Position numbers and translations under genes: made by a program
Notes under the pieces: generated by a model
What the model saw: the letters and a program-made list of their open reading frames with translations, nothing else
Told to the model about the DNA's origin: nothing
Database searches by the model: none
Shown here: in pieces, positions 17,282 through 25,647 of the stretch
Numbering within the stretch: position 1 is the stretch's first letter
Layout of the letters: each line of letters starts with the position of its first letter
Source: DASQZJ01 sp035638775
Lineage (GTDB): Bacteria; Pseudomonadota; Gammaproteobacteria; UBA5335; SLRW01
Direction of reading: 5' to 3'
Length of the DNA: 64,000 nt
NCBI GenBank assembly: GCA_035638775.1
Contig: DASQZJ010000012.1
Coordinates: forward strand, 1-64,000

Positions 17282-17910
17282 CGGACACGCTCCTCGAGCA
17301 GTGGCCGGACGGCTTCCGCCAGCGCCTCCTGCACGCCGTCGGGCTCCCCGGTCGCGTCGATCACCCGGAACCGGCCCGGGTCCGCGGCCGCGCGCCGGAG
17401 ATAGGCCTGGCGAACCCGCTGGTAGAATTCCGCCTGCTCCCGCTCGAAGCGGTTCAGGGCGCCGCGCCGGCGCGCGCGGGTGAAGCCGATCTCGACCGGC
17501 GCGTCCAGCAGCAGCGTGAGGTCGGGCTGAAGGTCGCCGTGCACCCACTGTTCCAGCGGCGCGATGCGCTCGACGGGGATGCCGCGGCCGCCGCCCTGGT
17601 AGGCGTAGGTCGCGTCCGTGAACCGGTCGCAAAGGACCCAGTCCCCGCGTTCCAGGGCCGGCCGGATCACCCGCTGGAGATGCTCGGCACGGGCCGCGAA
17701 CACCAGCATCAGCTCACAGTCGTCGCCGATGGCCGCCCGCGCGTCGAGCAGCAGCTCGCGGATCCGCTCGGCGACCGGCGTGCCGCCCGGCTCCCGGGTC
17801 TGCACCACGCGGATGCCGGCCCGCTCGAGGTGACCGCGCAGGCGGGGCAGCGCGCTGCTCTTGCCGACCCCCTCACCGCCCTCGATCGTGATGAACCTGC
17901 CCCGCTCCAA
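17278..17910 (-). CDS. tmk: Thymidylate kinase
   Basis: The 210-residue enzyme phosphorylates dTMP to dTDP. It has the P-loop EGGEGVGKSS at residues about 10-19, the dTMP-site motif TREPGGTP, DRFTDATYAYQGGGRG in the middle, and a lid RARRRGALNRFE. The start is a TTG, preceded by GAGGCGAAC; no in-frame ATG lies nearby. It is 12 bases after mltG and overlaps holB, the classic mltG-tmk-holB order. Confidence 0.92.
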   Translation of the reverse strand: MERGRFITIEGGEGVGKSSALPRLRGHLERAGIRVVQTREPGGTPVAERIRELLLDARAAIGDDCELMLVFAARAEHLQRVIRPALERGDWVLCDRFTDATYAYQGGGRGIPVERIAPLEQWVHGDLQPDLTLLLDAPVEIGFTRARRRGALNRFEREQAEFYQRVRQAYLRRAAADPGRFRVIDATGEPDGVQEALAEAVRPLLEERVR

Positions 17911-17922
17911 GTTCGCCTCGTC

Positions 17923-18924
17923 TCAGTTGTTCTCGTGCAGCTGGTAGCGCCGCACCTGCTGGTCGTGCTTTTTCAGGGTGGCCGCAAAGGCGTGGCTGCC
18001 GTTGCCCTTGGCCACGAAGTACAGGGAATCCCCGGGAGCCGGGTGCAGCGCGGCGTGGATCGCGGCGCGGCCGGGCATGGCGATAGGCGTCGGCGGCAGG
18101 CCCTTGTGGACGTAGGTGTTGTAGGGCGTGTTCTGCCGCAGATCGGCCGCGTGCAGATCGCCGTGGTAGCGCGAGCCCATGCCGTAGATCACGGTGGGGT
18201 CTGTCTGCAGGCGCATTCCGCGCCGCAAGCGCCGGATGAACACGCCCGCGATGCGGGCCCTCTCACCGGGCTTGCCGGTTTCCTTCTCGATGATCGAGGC
18301 CAGCGTCAGCGCCTGGTACGGGCTCTTCAGGGGCAGATCCGGCGCACGCTTCTTCCACTCCTCGTGCAGGATCGTCTGCATCTTCTCGTAGGCGCGTCGG
18401 AGGATCTCCACGTCCGTGGTGCCGCGCGGGAACGTGTAAGTGTCCGGAAAGAACCGGCCCTGGGGCTTCTGGTGTGGATGACCCAGTCGCGCCATGATCT
18501 GCTCCGGGCCCAGGCCCTCGAGGGTATGCTCGAGGGCGTCGTCATGCTCCAGCGTCTGGACCACCCGGTGGAACTCCCATCCCTCCACCAGGGTCACGTG
18601 ATGCCGGACCACCTTTCCTGCCACCAGCTTGTCCAGAACCTGGTCGGGCGTGGCGCCGGGATCGAAGCGGTACTCTCCGGCCTGTATGCGCTGCGCCCGG
18701 CCTTCCAGGCGGGTCATCCAGGCGAATGCCCGGGGATGCCGCAGCACGCCGGCGCGATGGAGCTGGTCGGCGGTCGCGTAGAGGCTCTGGCCGGACGGGA
18801 TTTCCACCGTGGCCGGACTCGACAACCCGGGCACGGGGCTGGACCGGTAGTGCCACAGGAACACCGCGGGGGCCGCCAGCAGCAAGACCGCGATACCCGC
18901 TGTGCCGGCAACAAGTCGCTTCAT
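17923..18924 (-). CDS. mltG: Endolytic murein transglycosylase
   Basis: A 333-residue protein that cleaves nascent glycan strands at the inner membrane and so terminates peptidoglycan chains. It has one N-terminal membrane helix (MKRLVAGTAGIAVLLLAAPAV), a LysM-like segment and the YceG catalytic domain with ALTLASIIEKETGKPGER, where the glutamate of IEKET is the catalytic residue, and YNTYVHKGLPPTPI near the end. The ATG at 18924 is chosen over one nine codons upstream because GAGGGCAGGG precedes it. It lies 135 bp after fabF; the pabC gene often found between them is absent. Confidence 0.9.
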   Translation of the reverse strand: MKRLVAGTAGIAVLLLAAPAVFLWHYRSSPVPGLSSPATVEIPSGQSLYATADQLHRAGVLRHPRAFAWMTRLEGRAQRIQAGEYRFDPGATPDQVLDKLVAGKVVRHHVTLVEGWEFHRVVQTLEHDDALEHTLEGLGPEQIMARLGHPHQKPQGRFFPDTYTFPRGTTDVEILRRAYEKMQTILHEEWKKRAPDLPLKSPYQALTLASIIEKETGKPGERARIAGVFIRRLRRGMRLQTDPTVIYGMGSRYHGDLHAADLRQNTPYNTYVHKGLPPTPIAMPGRAAIHAALHPAPGDSLYFVAKGNGSHAFAATLKKHDQQVRRYQLHENN

Positions 18925-19059
18925 GCCCTGCCCTCGGTGGCCGCGTACCACGCGGCGGCCGCTTGTTCATCCACCTGCATGGAGGCGACGCGGGAGTCCG
19001 ACGGGTTCCGCGCGGACGGCGCCGGCAGGCGGCATTCGGGCGGCAACGGCTCCCGGCCT

Positions 19060-20304
19060 TCAGGCCAGGCGACGGAACACCAGTGTACCGTTGGTCCCGC
19101 CAAAGCCGAAGGAGTTCGACAGCACCACGTCGAGGCCGGTCTCGCGCGCCGTATGCGGCACGAAGTCCAGGTCGCAGCCCTCGTCCGGGTTGTCCAGGTT
19201 CACGGTGGGGGGGATCACCTGGTCGCGCAGGCTCAGCACGGAAAATGCGGCTTCCATGCTTCCCGCCGCGCCGAGCATATGACCGGTCATGGACTTGGTG
19301 GAACTGACCGCGAGCTTGCGTGCGTGCGCGCCGAAGGTGGTCTTGATCGCGGTGCACTCCGCGACGTCTCCGACCTTGGTGGAGGTTCCGTGGGCGTTGA
19401 TGTAGTCCACCTCGCCGGCGTCGATGCGGGCGTCGTCGAGTGCGCCCTGCATGCAGCGGCAGGCACCGTCACCGCCTTCCGCGGGCTGGGTCATGTGATA
19501 CGCGTCGCCGCTCATCCCGAAGCCGAGAATTTCGGCGTAGATCGGGGCACCGCGGCGACGGGCCCGCTCGTATTCCTCCAGCACCAGCACCGCGGCACCG
19601 TCCCCGAGAACGAAGCCGTCACGGTCGCGGTCCCAGGGTCGGCTGGCGCGCTCGGGATCGTCATTGCGGGTGGAAAGCGCCCGCGCGGAGCAGAACCCCC
19701 CCAGGGAGCTCGCCGTCGTGCACATCTCGGAGCCGCCCGCGACCATGGCGTCGGCGTCGCCGTACTGGATCAGGCGTGCCGCGAGGCCGATGTTGTGCGT
19801 CCCCGTGGTGCAGGCCGTGACGGTGGCAAGGTTCGGCCCCTTCAGCCCGTGCATGATCGACAGGTCGCCCGAAATCATGTTGATGATGCAGCTGGGCACG
19901 AAGAACGGCGAGATCTTGCGCGGACCATTGTCCAGATACTGCTTGTACGTGCGCTCGATGCCATGGATCCCGCCGATGCCGGACCCGATGGAAACCCCGA
20001 CCCGGTGCGCGTCATCGTCGGTGACCTCGAGTCCGGCGTCCCGCATGGCCTCCTGCGCCGCCACGATGCCGTAGTGGATGAATACGTCCATGCGGCGCGC
20101 ATCCTTGGAGGACAGGGACCGCGTGACGTCGAACCCCTTGACCTGGGCCCCGAAGCGGGTCGGGAACGGCTCCAGGTCGAAGTCCACCTCGAGCGGAGCG
20201 ACCCCGGAGCGCCCCGCGAGGGCGTTGTCCCAGGCAGACGGCATGTCCGGACCGAGCGGCGACACAGCCCCCAGTCCGGTGACGACGACACGACGCTTCG
20301 ACAC
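19060..20304 (-). CDS. fabF: 3-oxoacyl-ACP synthase II
   Basis: About 414 residues from the GTG at 20304 (another GTG at 20310 is possible; GGGGGG lies before both). It condenses malonyl-ACP with acyl-ACP in fatty-acid elongation. The thiolase-fold catalytic triad is complete: cysteine in TVTACTTGTHNIG, histidine in INAHGTSTKVGD and histidine in SMTGHMLGAAGSMEA. It starts MSKRRVVVTGLGAVSPLG, typical of FabF rather than FabB. It follows acpP by 107 bp on the same strand. Confidence 0.93.
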   Translation of the reverse strand: MSKRRVVVTGLGAVSPLGPDMPSAWDNALAGRSGVAPLEVDFDLEPFPTRFGAQVKGFDVTRSLSSKDARRMDVFIHYGIVAAQEAMRDAGLEVTDDDAHRVGVSIGSGIGGIHGIERTYKQYLDNGPRKISPFFVPSCIINMISGDLSIMHGLKGPNLATVTACTTGTHNIGLAARLIQYGDADAMVAGGSEMCTTASSLGGFCSARALSTRNDDPERASRPWDRDRDGFVLGDGAAVLVLEEYERARRRGAPIYAEILGFGMSGDAYHMTQPAEGGDGACRCMQGALDDARIDAGEVDYINAHGTSTKVGDVAECTAIKTTFGAHARKLAVSSTKSMTGHMLGAAGSMEAAFSVLSLRDQVIPPTVNLDNPDEGCDLDFVPHTARETGLDVVLSNSFGFGGTNGTLVFRRLA

Positions 20305-20411
20305 GACCACCCCCCGACGCGCAGTGAGGATTCCCGGCGGATGCGGCCCGTACTAAATGCCGTCACCACGGCGCGGCGACGGCTGGACCACCAGGAAAGG
20401 GTAAAACGGAA

Positions 20412-20648
20412 TCAGCTCAGGTTGGCGTTGATGTAGTCGATAGCCTGCTGCACCGTGGTGATATTCTCGGCTTCCTCGTCCGGGATCTCGCACTCGAACT
20501 CCTCTTCGAGAGCCATCACCAGTTCCACCGTGTCGAGCGAGTCCGCCCCCAGATCGTCGACGAACGATGCCTCGTTGGTCACCTCGTCATCCTTCACCCC
20601 GAGCTGCTCGACGATGATCTTCTTGACCCTTTCCTCAACGCTACTCAT
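20412..20648 (-). CDS. acpP: Acyl carrier protein
   Basis: A 78-residue highly acidic protein that carries fatty-acyl intermediates on a phosphopantetheine arm attached to Ser37 in the motif GADSLDTVELVM. The start at 20648 (MSSVEERVKKII) is chosen because all AcpP proteins begin this way and GGAGGACAG lies 7-8 bases upstream; the open frame extends 11 codons further. A TACAAT -10 element lies about 50 bp upstream, so acpP and fabF may be transcribed separately from fabD-fabG. Confidence 0.96.
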   Translation of the reverse strand: MSSVEERVKKIIVEQLGVKDDEVTNEASFVDDLGADSLDTVELVMALEEEFECEIPDEEAENITTVQQAIDYINANLS

Positions 20649-20695
20649 GGTTGTTCTGTCCTCCAACAGGGATTCAAGCAACAGTCGCGGGCGCC

Positions 20696-20730
20696 ATTGT
20701 AGATAAAACGCGGGGTTCGATCCACAAATT
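20696..20730 (-). promoter_or_regulatory. Candidate promoter of acpP
   Basis: On the minus strand TACAAT (20701-20696) stands in an AT-rich patch TTTTATC. A TGGATC hexamer 17 bp upstream is a weak -35. This gap between fabG and acpP is the only AT-rich stretch in the fab cluster. ACP is needed in far larger amounts than FabD/FabG, which makes its own promoter plausible. Confidence 0.45.
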
Positions 20731-20787
20731 CCGCCCGCCCCTACCCGGTCGTCGTTGACGGGCCTCGCGGCCCCGCCACGACGGCGC

Positions 20788-21528
20788 TCAGATCATGTAC
20801 ATGCCGCCGTTGACATGCACCGTCTCGCCCGTCACGTAGGAGGCATCGTCGGATGCGAGGAACGCCACCACGCGGGCGATTTCCTCAGGCTGGGCGAGGC
20901 GGTTCAGGGCGACCTGCCCGAGGATCGCCCGCTGCTGGTCCTCGGAAAGTGCCCGGGTCATGTCGGTATCGACAAACCCCGGCGCCACGACGTTCACCGT
21001 GATGCCGCGTGAGCCGACCTCACGCGCCAGCGACTTGCTCAGGCCGATGATGCCCGACTTCGCCGCGGCATAATTGGCCTGTCCGGGATTGCCCATGCTG
21101 CCGACCACGGAACCGACGTTGATGATCCGTCCCCGGCGCGCCTTCATCATGCCACGCAGGCACGCCCGGGACAGGCGGAAGACGGAGGTCAGGTTGGTAT
21201 CCAGGATGGCCTGCCACTCCTCCTCCTTCATTCGCATCAGCAGGTTGTCGCGGGTGATGCCGGCATTGTTGACCAGGATCGACGGCTCGCCGGGCTCTTC
21301 CCGCAGCGCCTTCATCAGCGCCTCGACCGAGTCGGCACTGGTCACGTCGAGGACCTTGCCGTACCCCCGGCCGCCGCCGGCGCAAAGCGCCTCGTGGACC
21401 CCCTGCGCGCCCTCTTCCGTGGTCGACGTGCCCACAACCGTCGCCCCGCGCCGTGCCAGCTCGAGCGCGATGGCCCGGCCGATCCCCCGCGAGGCTCCCG
21501 TCACCAGTGCAATGTTGCCCTCGAGCAT
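20788..21528 (-). CDS. fabG: 3-oxoacyl-ACP reductase
   Basis: A 246-residue short-chain dehydrogenase that reduces 3-oxoacyl-ACP with NADPH. It shows TGASRGIG at residues about 10-17, NNAG, the catalytic serine in INVGSVVGSMG, YAAAK, and the C-terminal GETVHVNGGMYM typical of FabG. The ATG at 21528 overlaps the fabD stop by one base; a GTG one codon earlier is possible. Confidence 0.95.
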   Translation of the reverse strand: MLEGNIALVTGASRGIGRAIALELARRGATVVGTSTTEEGAQGVHEALCAGGGRGYGKVLDVTSADSVEALMKALREEPGEPSILVNNAGITRDNLLMRMKEEEWQAILDTNLTSVFRLSRACLRGMMKARRGRIINVGSVVGSMGNPGQANYAAAKSGIIGLSKSLAREVGSRGITVNVVAPGFVDTDMTRALSEDQQRAILGQVALNRLAQPEEIARVVAFLASDDASYVTGETVHVNGGMYMI

Positions 21529-22469
21529 CACTCCGTCTCCGCGATCGCGTCCATGGCCGAGCCCAGCGTGTCCGGATCGAACACGGGCAGGGTCGGTACG
21601 CCACGGTCGATGCGGCGGCCGAGCCCGCTCAGCACCTTGCCCGGCCCCGCCTCCACGATAACGCCCGCACCGCGCCCGATCAGCGCGCGGACCACGTCGA
21701 CCCAGAGCACGGGATTGTAAAGCTGGCGAACCAGGGCGTCACGGATCTCGTCCGGGTCTTCGTGGGGAGCGGCGTCCACGTTGTGCACCACCGGGATCTC
21801 CGGCCGCGCAACCCGCGCCTGCTGCAAGGCTTCCTGCAGGCGCCGGGCGGCGGGCTCCATCAGGCGACAGTGCGACGGTACGCTCACCGCGAGCGGTACC
21901 GCCCGCTTGGCGCCGGCCTCCTTGGCGGCCGCGACGACGCGATCCACGGCACTCCGGTTGCCCGCGATGACCACCTGCCCGGGCGCATTGAAGTTGACCG
22001 GCTGCACCACCTCGCCGTTGGCAGCCTGCTCGCAGACCTCCCGGAGAGTCGCATCGTCCAGGCCAAGGATGGCGGCCATGGCGCCTTCTCCCGCGGGAAC
22101 GGCCTCCTGCATGAACCGCCCCCGCCGCGCGACCAGCATGACCGCCTCGGGATAGTCCAGGGCGCCGGCGCAGACCAGCGCGGTGTATTCGCCCAGGCTG
22201 TGACCGGCCATCACCCCCGGCGTACCGCCGCCGGCCTCCTGCCAGACGCGCCAGACCGCCACGCCGGCGGCCAGCAGGGCCGGCTGCGTGCGCTCGGTGC
22301 CGCCCAGTTCGTCCTCCGGTCCGTTCTGCACCAGGCCCCAGAGATCGTAGCCCAGGACCTGCGAGGCTTCATCGAACGTCGCGCGGACCGATGCATGGCG
22401 GTCGGCGAGTCCGGCGAGCATTCCCACTGACTGGGACCCCTGGCCCGGGAAAACCATTCCAAATGACAT
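21528..22469 (-). CDS. fabD: Malonyl-CoA:ACP transacylase
   Basis: The 313-residue enzyme loads malonate from CoA onto ACP. It begins FGMVFPGQGSQSVGM, has the nucleophile elbow GHSLGEY with Ser91, and the catalytic histidine in VPSHCRLME near residue 200. It is the first gene of the fab run here. In most gammaproteobacteria fabH and plsX-rpmF precede fabD; here the next gene upstream is the divergent gspG, 207 bp away. Confidence 0.95.
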   Translation of the reverse strand: MSFGMVFPGQGSQSVGMLAGLADRHASVRATFDEASQVLGYDLWGLVQNGPEDELGGTERTQPALLAAGVAVWRVWQEAGGGTPGVMAGHSLGEYTALVCAGALDYPEAVMLVARRGRFMQEAVPAGEGAMAAILGLDDATLREVCEQAANGEVVQPVNFNAPGQVVIAGNRSAVDRVVAAAKEAGAKRAVPLAVSVPSHCRLMEPAARRLQEALQQARVARPEIPVVHNVDAAPHEDPDEIRDALVRQLYNPVLWVDVVRALIGRGAGVIVEAGPGKVLSGLGRRIDRGVPTLPVFDPDTLGSAMDAIAETE

Positions 22470-22676
22470 GAAGAAGAACCCCCAGCCGACTGAAAAGACA
22501 AGGAGAAGCTCGGGGTGTCGGCCCCAAAGGGCGTCTCCGCGTCCGCGTGCGGGGAACCAATGCTAACACGCCCGCCCCGCGGAAACGATCGACGTTGACG
22601 CGCGTCACTGGCGAAAACACGGGCGCGGATTTACGATGCACTCATTCACGCCACAAGCACCATCCGAGGACCTGTA

Positions 22677-23129
22677 GTGAAGCACACGCACAACCGTCGG
22701 CGCCCCGCAGCGGCGGGCGGTTTCACTCTCATCGAGATCATGGTCGTGGTGGCCATCATGGGCATTCTGGCCGCGATCATCGTTCCCCGCGTGATGGATC
22801 GTCCGGACACGGCACGCATCACCAAGGCGAAACAGGACATCCGCTCCCTCGAGAGCGCGCTCAACCTGTACAAGCTGGACAACTACCGCTACCCCTCGAC
22901 CGAGCAGGGCCTCAACGCGCTGGTCAAGAAACCCGCGGGAGATCCACCCGCCCCGAACTGGAACGCCGGCGGCTACATCGACCGCCTGCCCGTGGATCCG
23001 TGGGGACACCCGTACAAGTACCTGAACCCCGGCCAGCACGGGCCGATCGACATCTACACTCTCGGCGCGGACGATCAGCCCGGAGGCACCGGGATCGACG
23101 CCACGATCGGGAACTGGGACCTGAACTGA
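22677..23129 (+). CDS. gspG: Type II secretion major pseudopilin
   Basis: A 150-residue class-III-signal protein. The basic leader ends at G15, followed by FTLIEIMVVVAIMGILAAIIVP, so PilD-type peptidase would cut between G15 and F16 and methylate F; Glu at +5 is present. The C-terminal part shows the GspG pattern STEQGLNALVKKP and DPWGHPYKYLNPGQHG with the calcium-site region near LGADDQPGG. It forms the pseudopilus shaft. A GTG start is used with GAGGA just upstream. First gene of the gspGHIJKLMN operon, divergent from fabD. Confidence 0.93.
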   Translation: MKHTHNRRRPAAAGGFTLIEIMVVVAIMGILAAIIVPRVMDRPDTARITKAKQDIRSLESALNLYKLDNYRYPSTEQGLNALVKKPAGDPPAPNWNAGGYIDRLPVDPWGHPYKYLNPGQHGPIDIYTLGADDQPGGTGIDATIGNWDLN

Positions 23130-23133
23130 GCGG

Positions 23134-23661
23134 ATGATGCGGGGGGCACGCCGTTGCCTCGATCGGGGACAGCGCGGATTCACCCTGATCGAGATCCTGG
23201 TCGTGATGGTGATCATCGCCATCATCACGACCGTGGCGGTGCTGTCGCTGGGTAACGGCAACCGCGACCGGCTGGTCAAGCAGGAAGCGCAGCGCCTGAC
23301 GGCGGTGCTGGACGTCGCGTCCCAGGACGCGGTCATCCAGTCCACCCAGTACGGCCTGAGGGTCGCGGGCGACGGCTACGGCTTTCTCGAGCTGCACGAC
23401 CAGAAGTGGCGCCCGGTCTCGGGCGAGGCCGCTCTCGCCCATCACAGCCTTCCCGGCGGCGTGCGCATGGACCTGTCCGTCGAGGGACTGGCGGCCAAGC
23501 TGACCTCCGGGGAGCAGGACCGGCGGCCCCAGGTGCTGGTCCTGTCGAGTGGCGAGATGACGCCGTTCCAGGTGCGCATTTCGGCGCAGGGGACCCCGGC
23601 CGTCGCGATCGTCAAGGGCTCGCCCACCGGGAAGATCGAGACCAGGATGGAGGGACAGTGA
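23134..23661 (+). CDS. gspH: Type II secretion minor pseudopilin
   Basis: 175 residues with a basic leader ending at G15, then FTLIEILVVMVIIAIITTVAVLS; Glu at +5 is kept. The C-terminal globular part includes YGLRVAGDGYGFLELHDQKW, typical of GspH. It joins the shaft to the tip complex. It starts 4 bases after gspG. Both M1 and M2 (ATGATG) are possible starts. Confidence 0.88.
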   Translation: MMRGARRCLDRGQRGFTLIEILVVMVIIAIITTVAVLSLGNGNRDRLVKQEAQRLTAVLDVASQDAVIQSTQYGLRVAGDGYGFLELHDQKWRPVSGEAALAHHSLPGGVRMDLSVEGLAAKLTSGEQDRRPQVLVLSSGEMTPFQVRISAQGTPAVAIVKGSPTGKIETRMEGQ

Positions 23662-23662
23662 A

Positions 23663-24091
23663 ATGGCCCGCCTCTCCCGGCCCGCAAGCGGGGGATTCAC
23701 TCTCATCGAGGTGATGATCGCGCTGGCCGTCATCGCGATCGCGATGGGCGCGATCGTGGCCACCAGCAGCCAGTTCACGCGGACCGCGGACTACCTGCGG
23801 CAGAAGACCTTCGCCAGCTGGGTGGCCGAGAATGCCTTCACGCAGATCGAGGACAACGATCCCTGGCCCTCCACCGGCCAGCAGCATGGGCAGCAGAAGA
23901 TGGGGGGCCAGAACTGGCACTGGACCGCTGACATCTCCGGCACGCCCGACCAGGACCTGCGCCGCGTCGACGTCCACGTGAGCCCCGCGGACTCGCCCGG
24001 GCGGGTGATCGCCACGGTTACGGGGTTCCTCGGCAGACACCCGCTGGTCCCGTCACCCTCGTCGCAGCAATCCCTGCCGAATGCCCCCTGA
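23663..24091 (+). CDS. gspI: Type II secretion minor pseudopilin
   Basis: 142 residues with a leader ending at G11, then FTLIEVMIALAVIAIAMGAI, and the GspI-typical AENAFTQIE segment near residue 55. It is a tip-complex pseudopilin partnering GspJ and GspK. It begins one base after the gspH stop and its end overlaps gspJ by 11 bases. Confidence 0.87.
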   Translation: MARLSRPASGGFTLIEVMIALAVIAIAMGAIVATSSQFTRTADYLRQKTFASWVAENAFTQIEDNDPWPSTGQQHGQQKMGGQNWHWTADISGTPDQDLRRVDVHVSPADSPGRVIATVTGFLGRHPLVPSPSSQQSLPNAP

Positions 24092-24716
24092 TTCTCACAG
24101 CTTGCGGCGCCAGGCCGGCTTCACGCTGCTCGAGCTGCTGGTCGCGCTGGCGGTGTTCGCGCTGCTCGCGGCGATGGCCTACGGAGGCCTGAACGAGGTC
24201 GTAACCGTGCGCGAGCATACGACGGACATGCTCGACCGCCTCGGCAGCGTGCAGACCGCCTTCATGTACCTCGAGGCCGACTGCGAGCAGCTGGCGCCCC
24301 GGGAGGTCCGCGACCAGTTCGGCGACCTGCGCCCGGCGATCGTGGCCAACCCGCGCAATGCCTATCCGCTGGAGCTGACGCACTTCGGCTGGGCCAATCC
24401 GCTGTCCCGGCCGCGCAGCTCCATGCAGCGGGTGGCGTACGAGGTGAGCGATCACAAGCTCTACCGGATCTTCTGGCATGAACTCGACCGCGCGCCGCAG
24501 GCGCAGCCGCTCAAGAGCGCGATCCTGGACAACGTGGACAGCCTGGACGTCCGCTTCCTCGACGTCCACCGCCGGTGGCACAGCCAGTGGCCGCCCGTGA
24601 ATGCCGCCAGCGCGCAGGCCGCGGGCCTTCCCCTGGCCATCCAGGTGACCCTCGAGCTCAAGGACTGGGGACGCATCACGCGGACCTTCAACGTCGCGGG
24701 GGCAGGCAATGGCTGA
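24081..24716 (+). CDS. gspJ: Type II secretion minor pseudopilin
   Basis: 211 residues with a leader ending at G13, then FTLLELLVALAVFALLAAMAY, followed by a longer globular domain, as usual for GspJ. LEADCEQLAPR near residue 72 is typical. It overlaps gspI at its start and gspK at its end (8 bases). Confidence 0.88.
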   Translation: MPPDSHSLRRQAGFTLLELLVALAVFALLAAMAYGGLNEVVTVREHTTDMLDRLGSVQTAFMYLEADCEQLAPREVRDQFGDLRPAIVANPRNAYPLELTHFGWANPLSRPRSSMQRVAYEVSDHKLYRIFWHELDRAPQAQPLKSAILDNVDSLDVRFLDVHRRWHSQWPPVNAASAQAAGLPLAIQVTLELKDWGRITRTFNVAGAGNG

Positions 24717-25647
24717 CGCCCCGCGACATCGCCAGCGCGGGGCCGCGCTGATCATCGCGATGCTGGTCACGGCGATCGCCGCCATCCTGGCCGCGGGCAT
24801 GCTCTCCCGCGAGGAGCTGGACATCCAGCGTACCAGCAACCTGCTGGATGCCGATCAGGCCTACCTCTACGGACACGGCGCTGACAACTGGGTGGCACAG
24901 ATCCTGTATCGCGACGGCCGCAACAACAAGGTCGACGACCTCGGGGAAGCCTGGGCCCAGCCCCTGCCGAATCTCCCGATCCAGGGCGGGTCCATCGGCG
25001 GCCATGTGGAGGACGAGCAGGGACGGTTCAACCTGAACGACCTGGTCGATCCCGGCGGCAAGCCTGACCAGCAGTACGTCGAAATCTTCCGGCGCCTGCT
25101 GGCGGATCTCGGTCTCGATCCGGATATCTGCAACGCGGTGATCGACTGGATCGATCCGAACCGGCAGGTGCGCTTCCCCGGCGGGGCCGAGGACAGCTAC
25201 TACCTCGCCCAGGACCCGCCCTACCGACCCGCCGACCGCCCCATGCTCACGATCACGGACCTGCGACAGGTCAAGGGGGTGACTCCGCAGGTCTACCAGG
25301 CGCTCGCCCCCTACGTGAGCGCGCTGCCCGCGCATACCCCGATCAACGTGAATACCGCGCCCCCGGAGGTCCTGCGCGCCCTGGCAGACGGCCTCAGCGA
25401 GTCCGACGCCAAGGCGCTGGTCCAGGCGCGCGGCGCCAACGGGTGGCAGTCCGTGAGCGATTTCCGCAGCCAGAAGCAGCTGGCGGGAAAGAAGATCGAT
25501 GACTCGGTGCTGAGCGTGCAGACCAGCTACTTCCTGCTCCAGGTCCGGGTCACGATTGGCAGCGTTACGGTGTATCTGTACAGTTTGCTCCATCGCATGG
25601 ACGATGGGCAGGTGCGTCTGCTTTCCCGGCGCCGGGGGACCCGTTAG
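24709..25647 (+). CDS. gspK: Type II secretion tip pseudopilin
   Basis: 312 residues. The leader ends at G11 and is followed by AALIIAMLVTAIAAILAAGML, which lacks the +5 glutamate, as is the rule for GspK at the very tip. The mid part carries the GspK signature FNLNDLVDP and VIDWIDPNRQVRFPGGAEDSY; the C-terminal part has INVNTAPPEVLRAL and an SAM-like helical segment. Its stop overlaps the gspL GTG by one base. Confidence 0.9.
   Translation: MADAPRHRQRGAALIIAMLVTAIAAILAAGMLSREELDIQRTSNLLDADQAYLYGHGADNWVAQILYRDGRNNKVDDLGEAWAQPLPNLPIQGGSIGGHVEDEQGRFNLNDLVDPGGKPDQQYVEIFRRLLADLGLDPDICNAVIDWIDPNRQVRFPGGAEDSYYLAQDPPYRPADRPMLTITDLRQVKGVTPQVYQALAPYVSALPAHTPINVNTAPPEVLRALADGLSESDAKALVQARGANGWQSVSDFRSQKQLAGKKIDDSVLSVQTSYFLLQVRVTIGSVTVYLYSLLHRMDDGQVRLLSRRRGTR

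Noticed and set aside
17095..20436. A very long plus-strand open frame (over 1100 codons) opposite holB, tmk, mltG and fabF
   Set aside because: It runs antisense to four well-recognised genes, and its product is low-complexity in His, Arg and Gly with no domain. GC-rich codon bias keeps opposite frames open.
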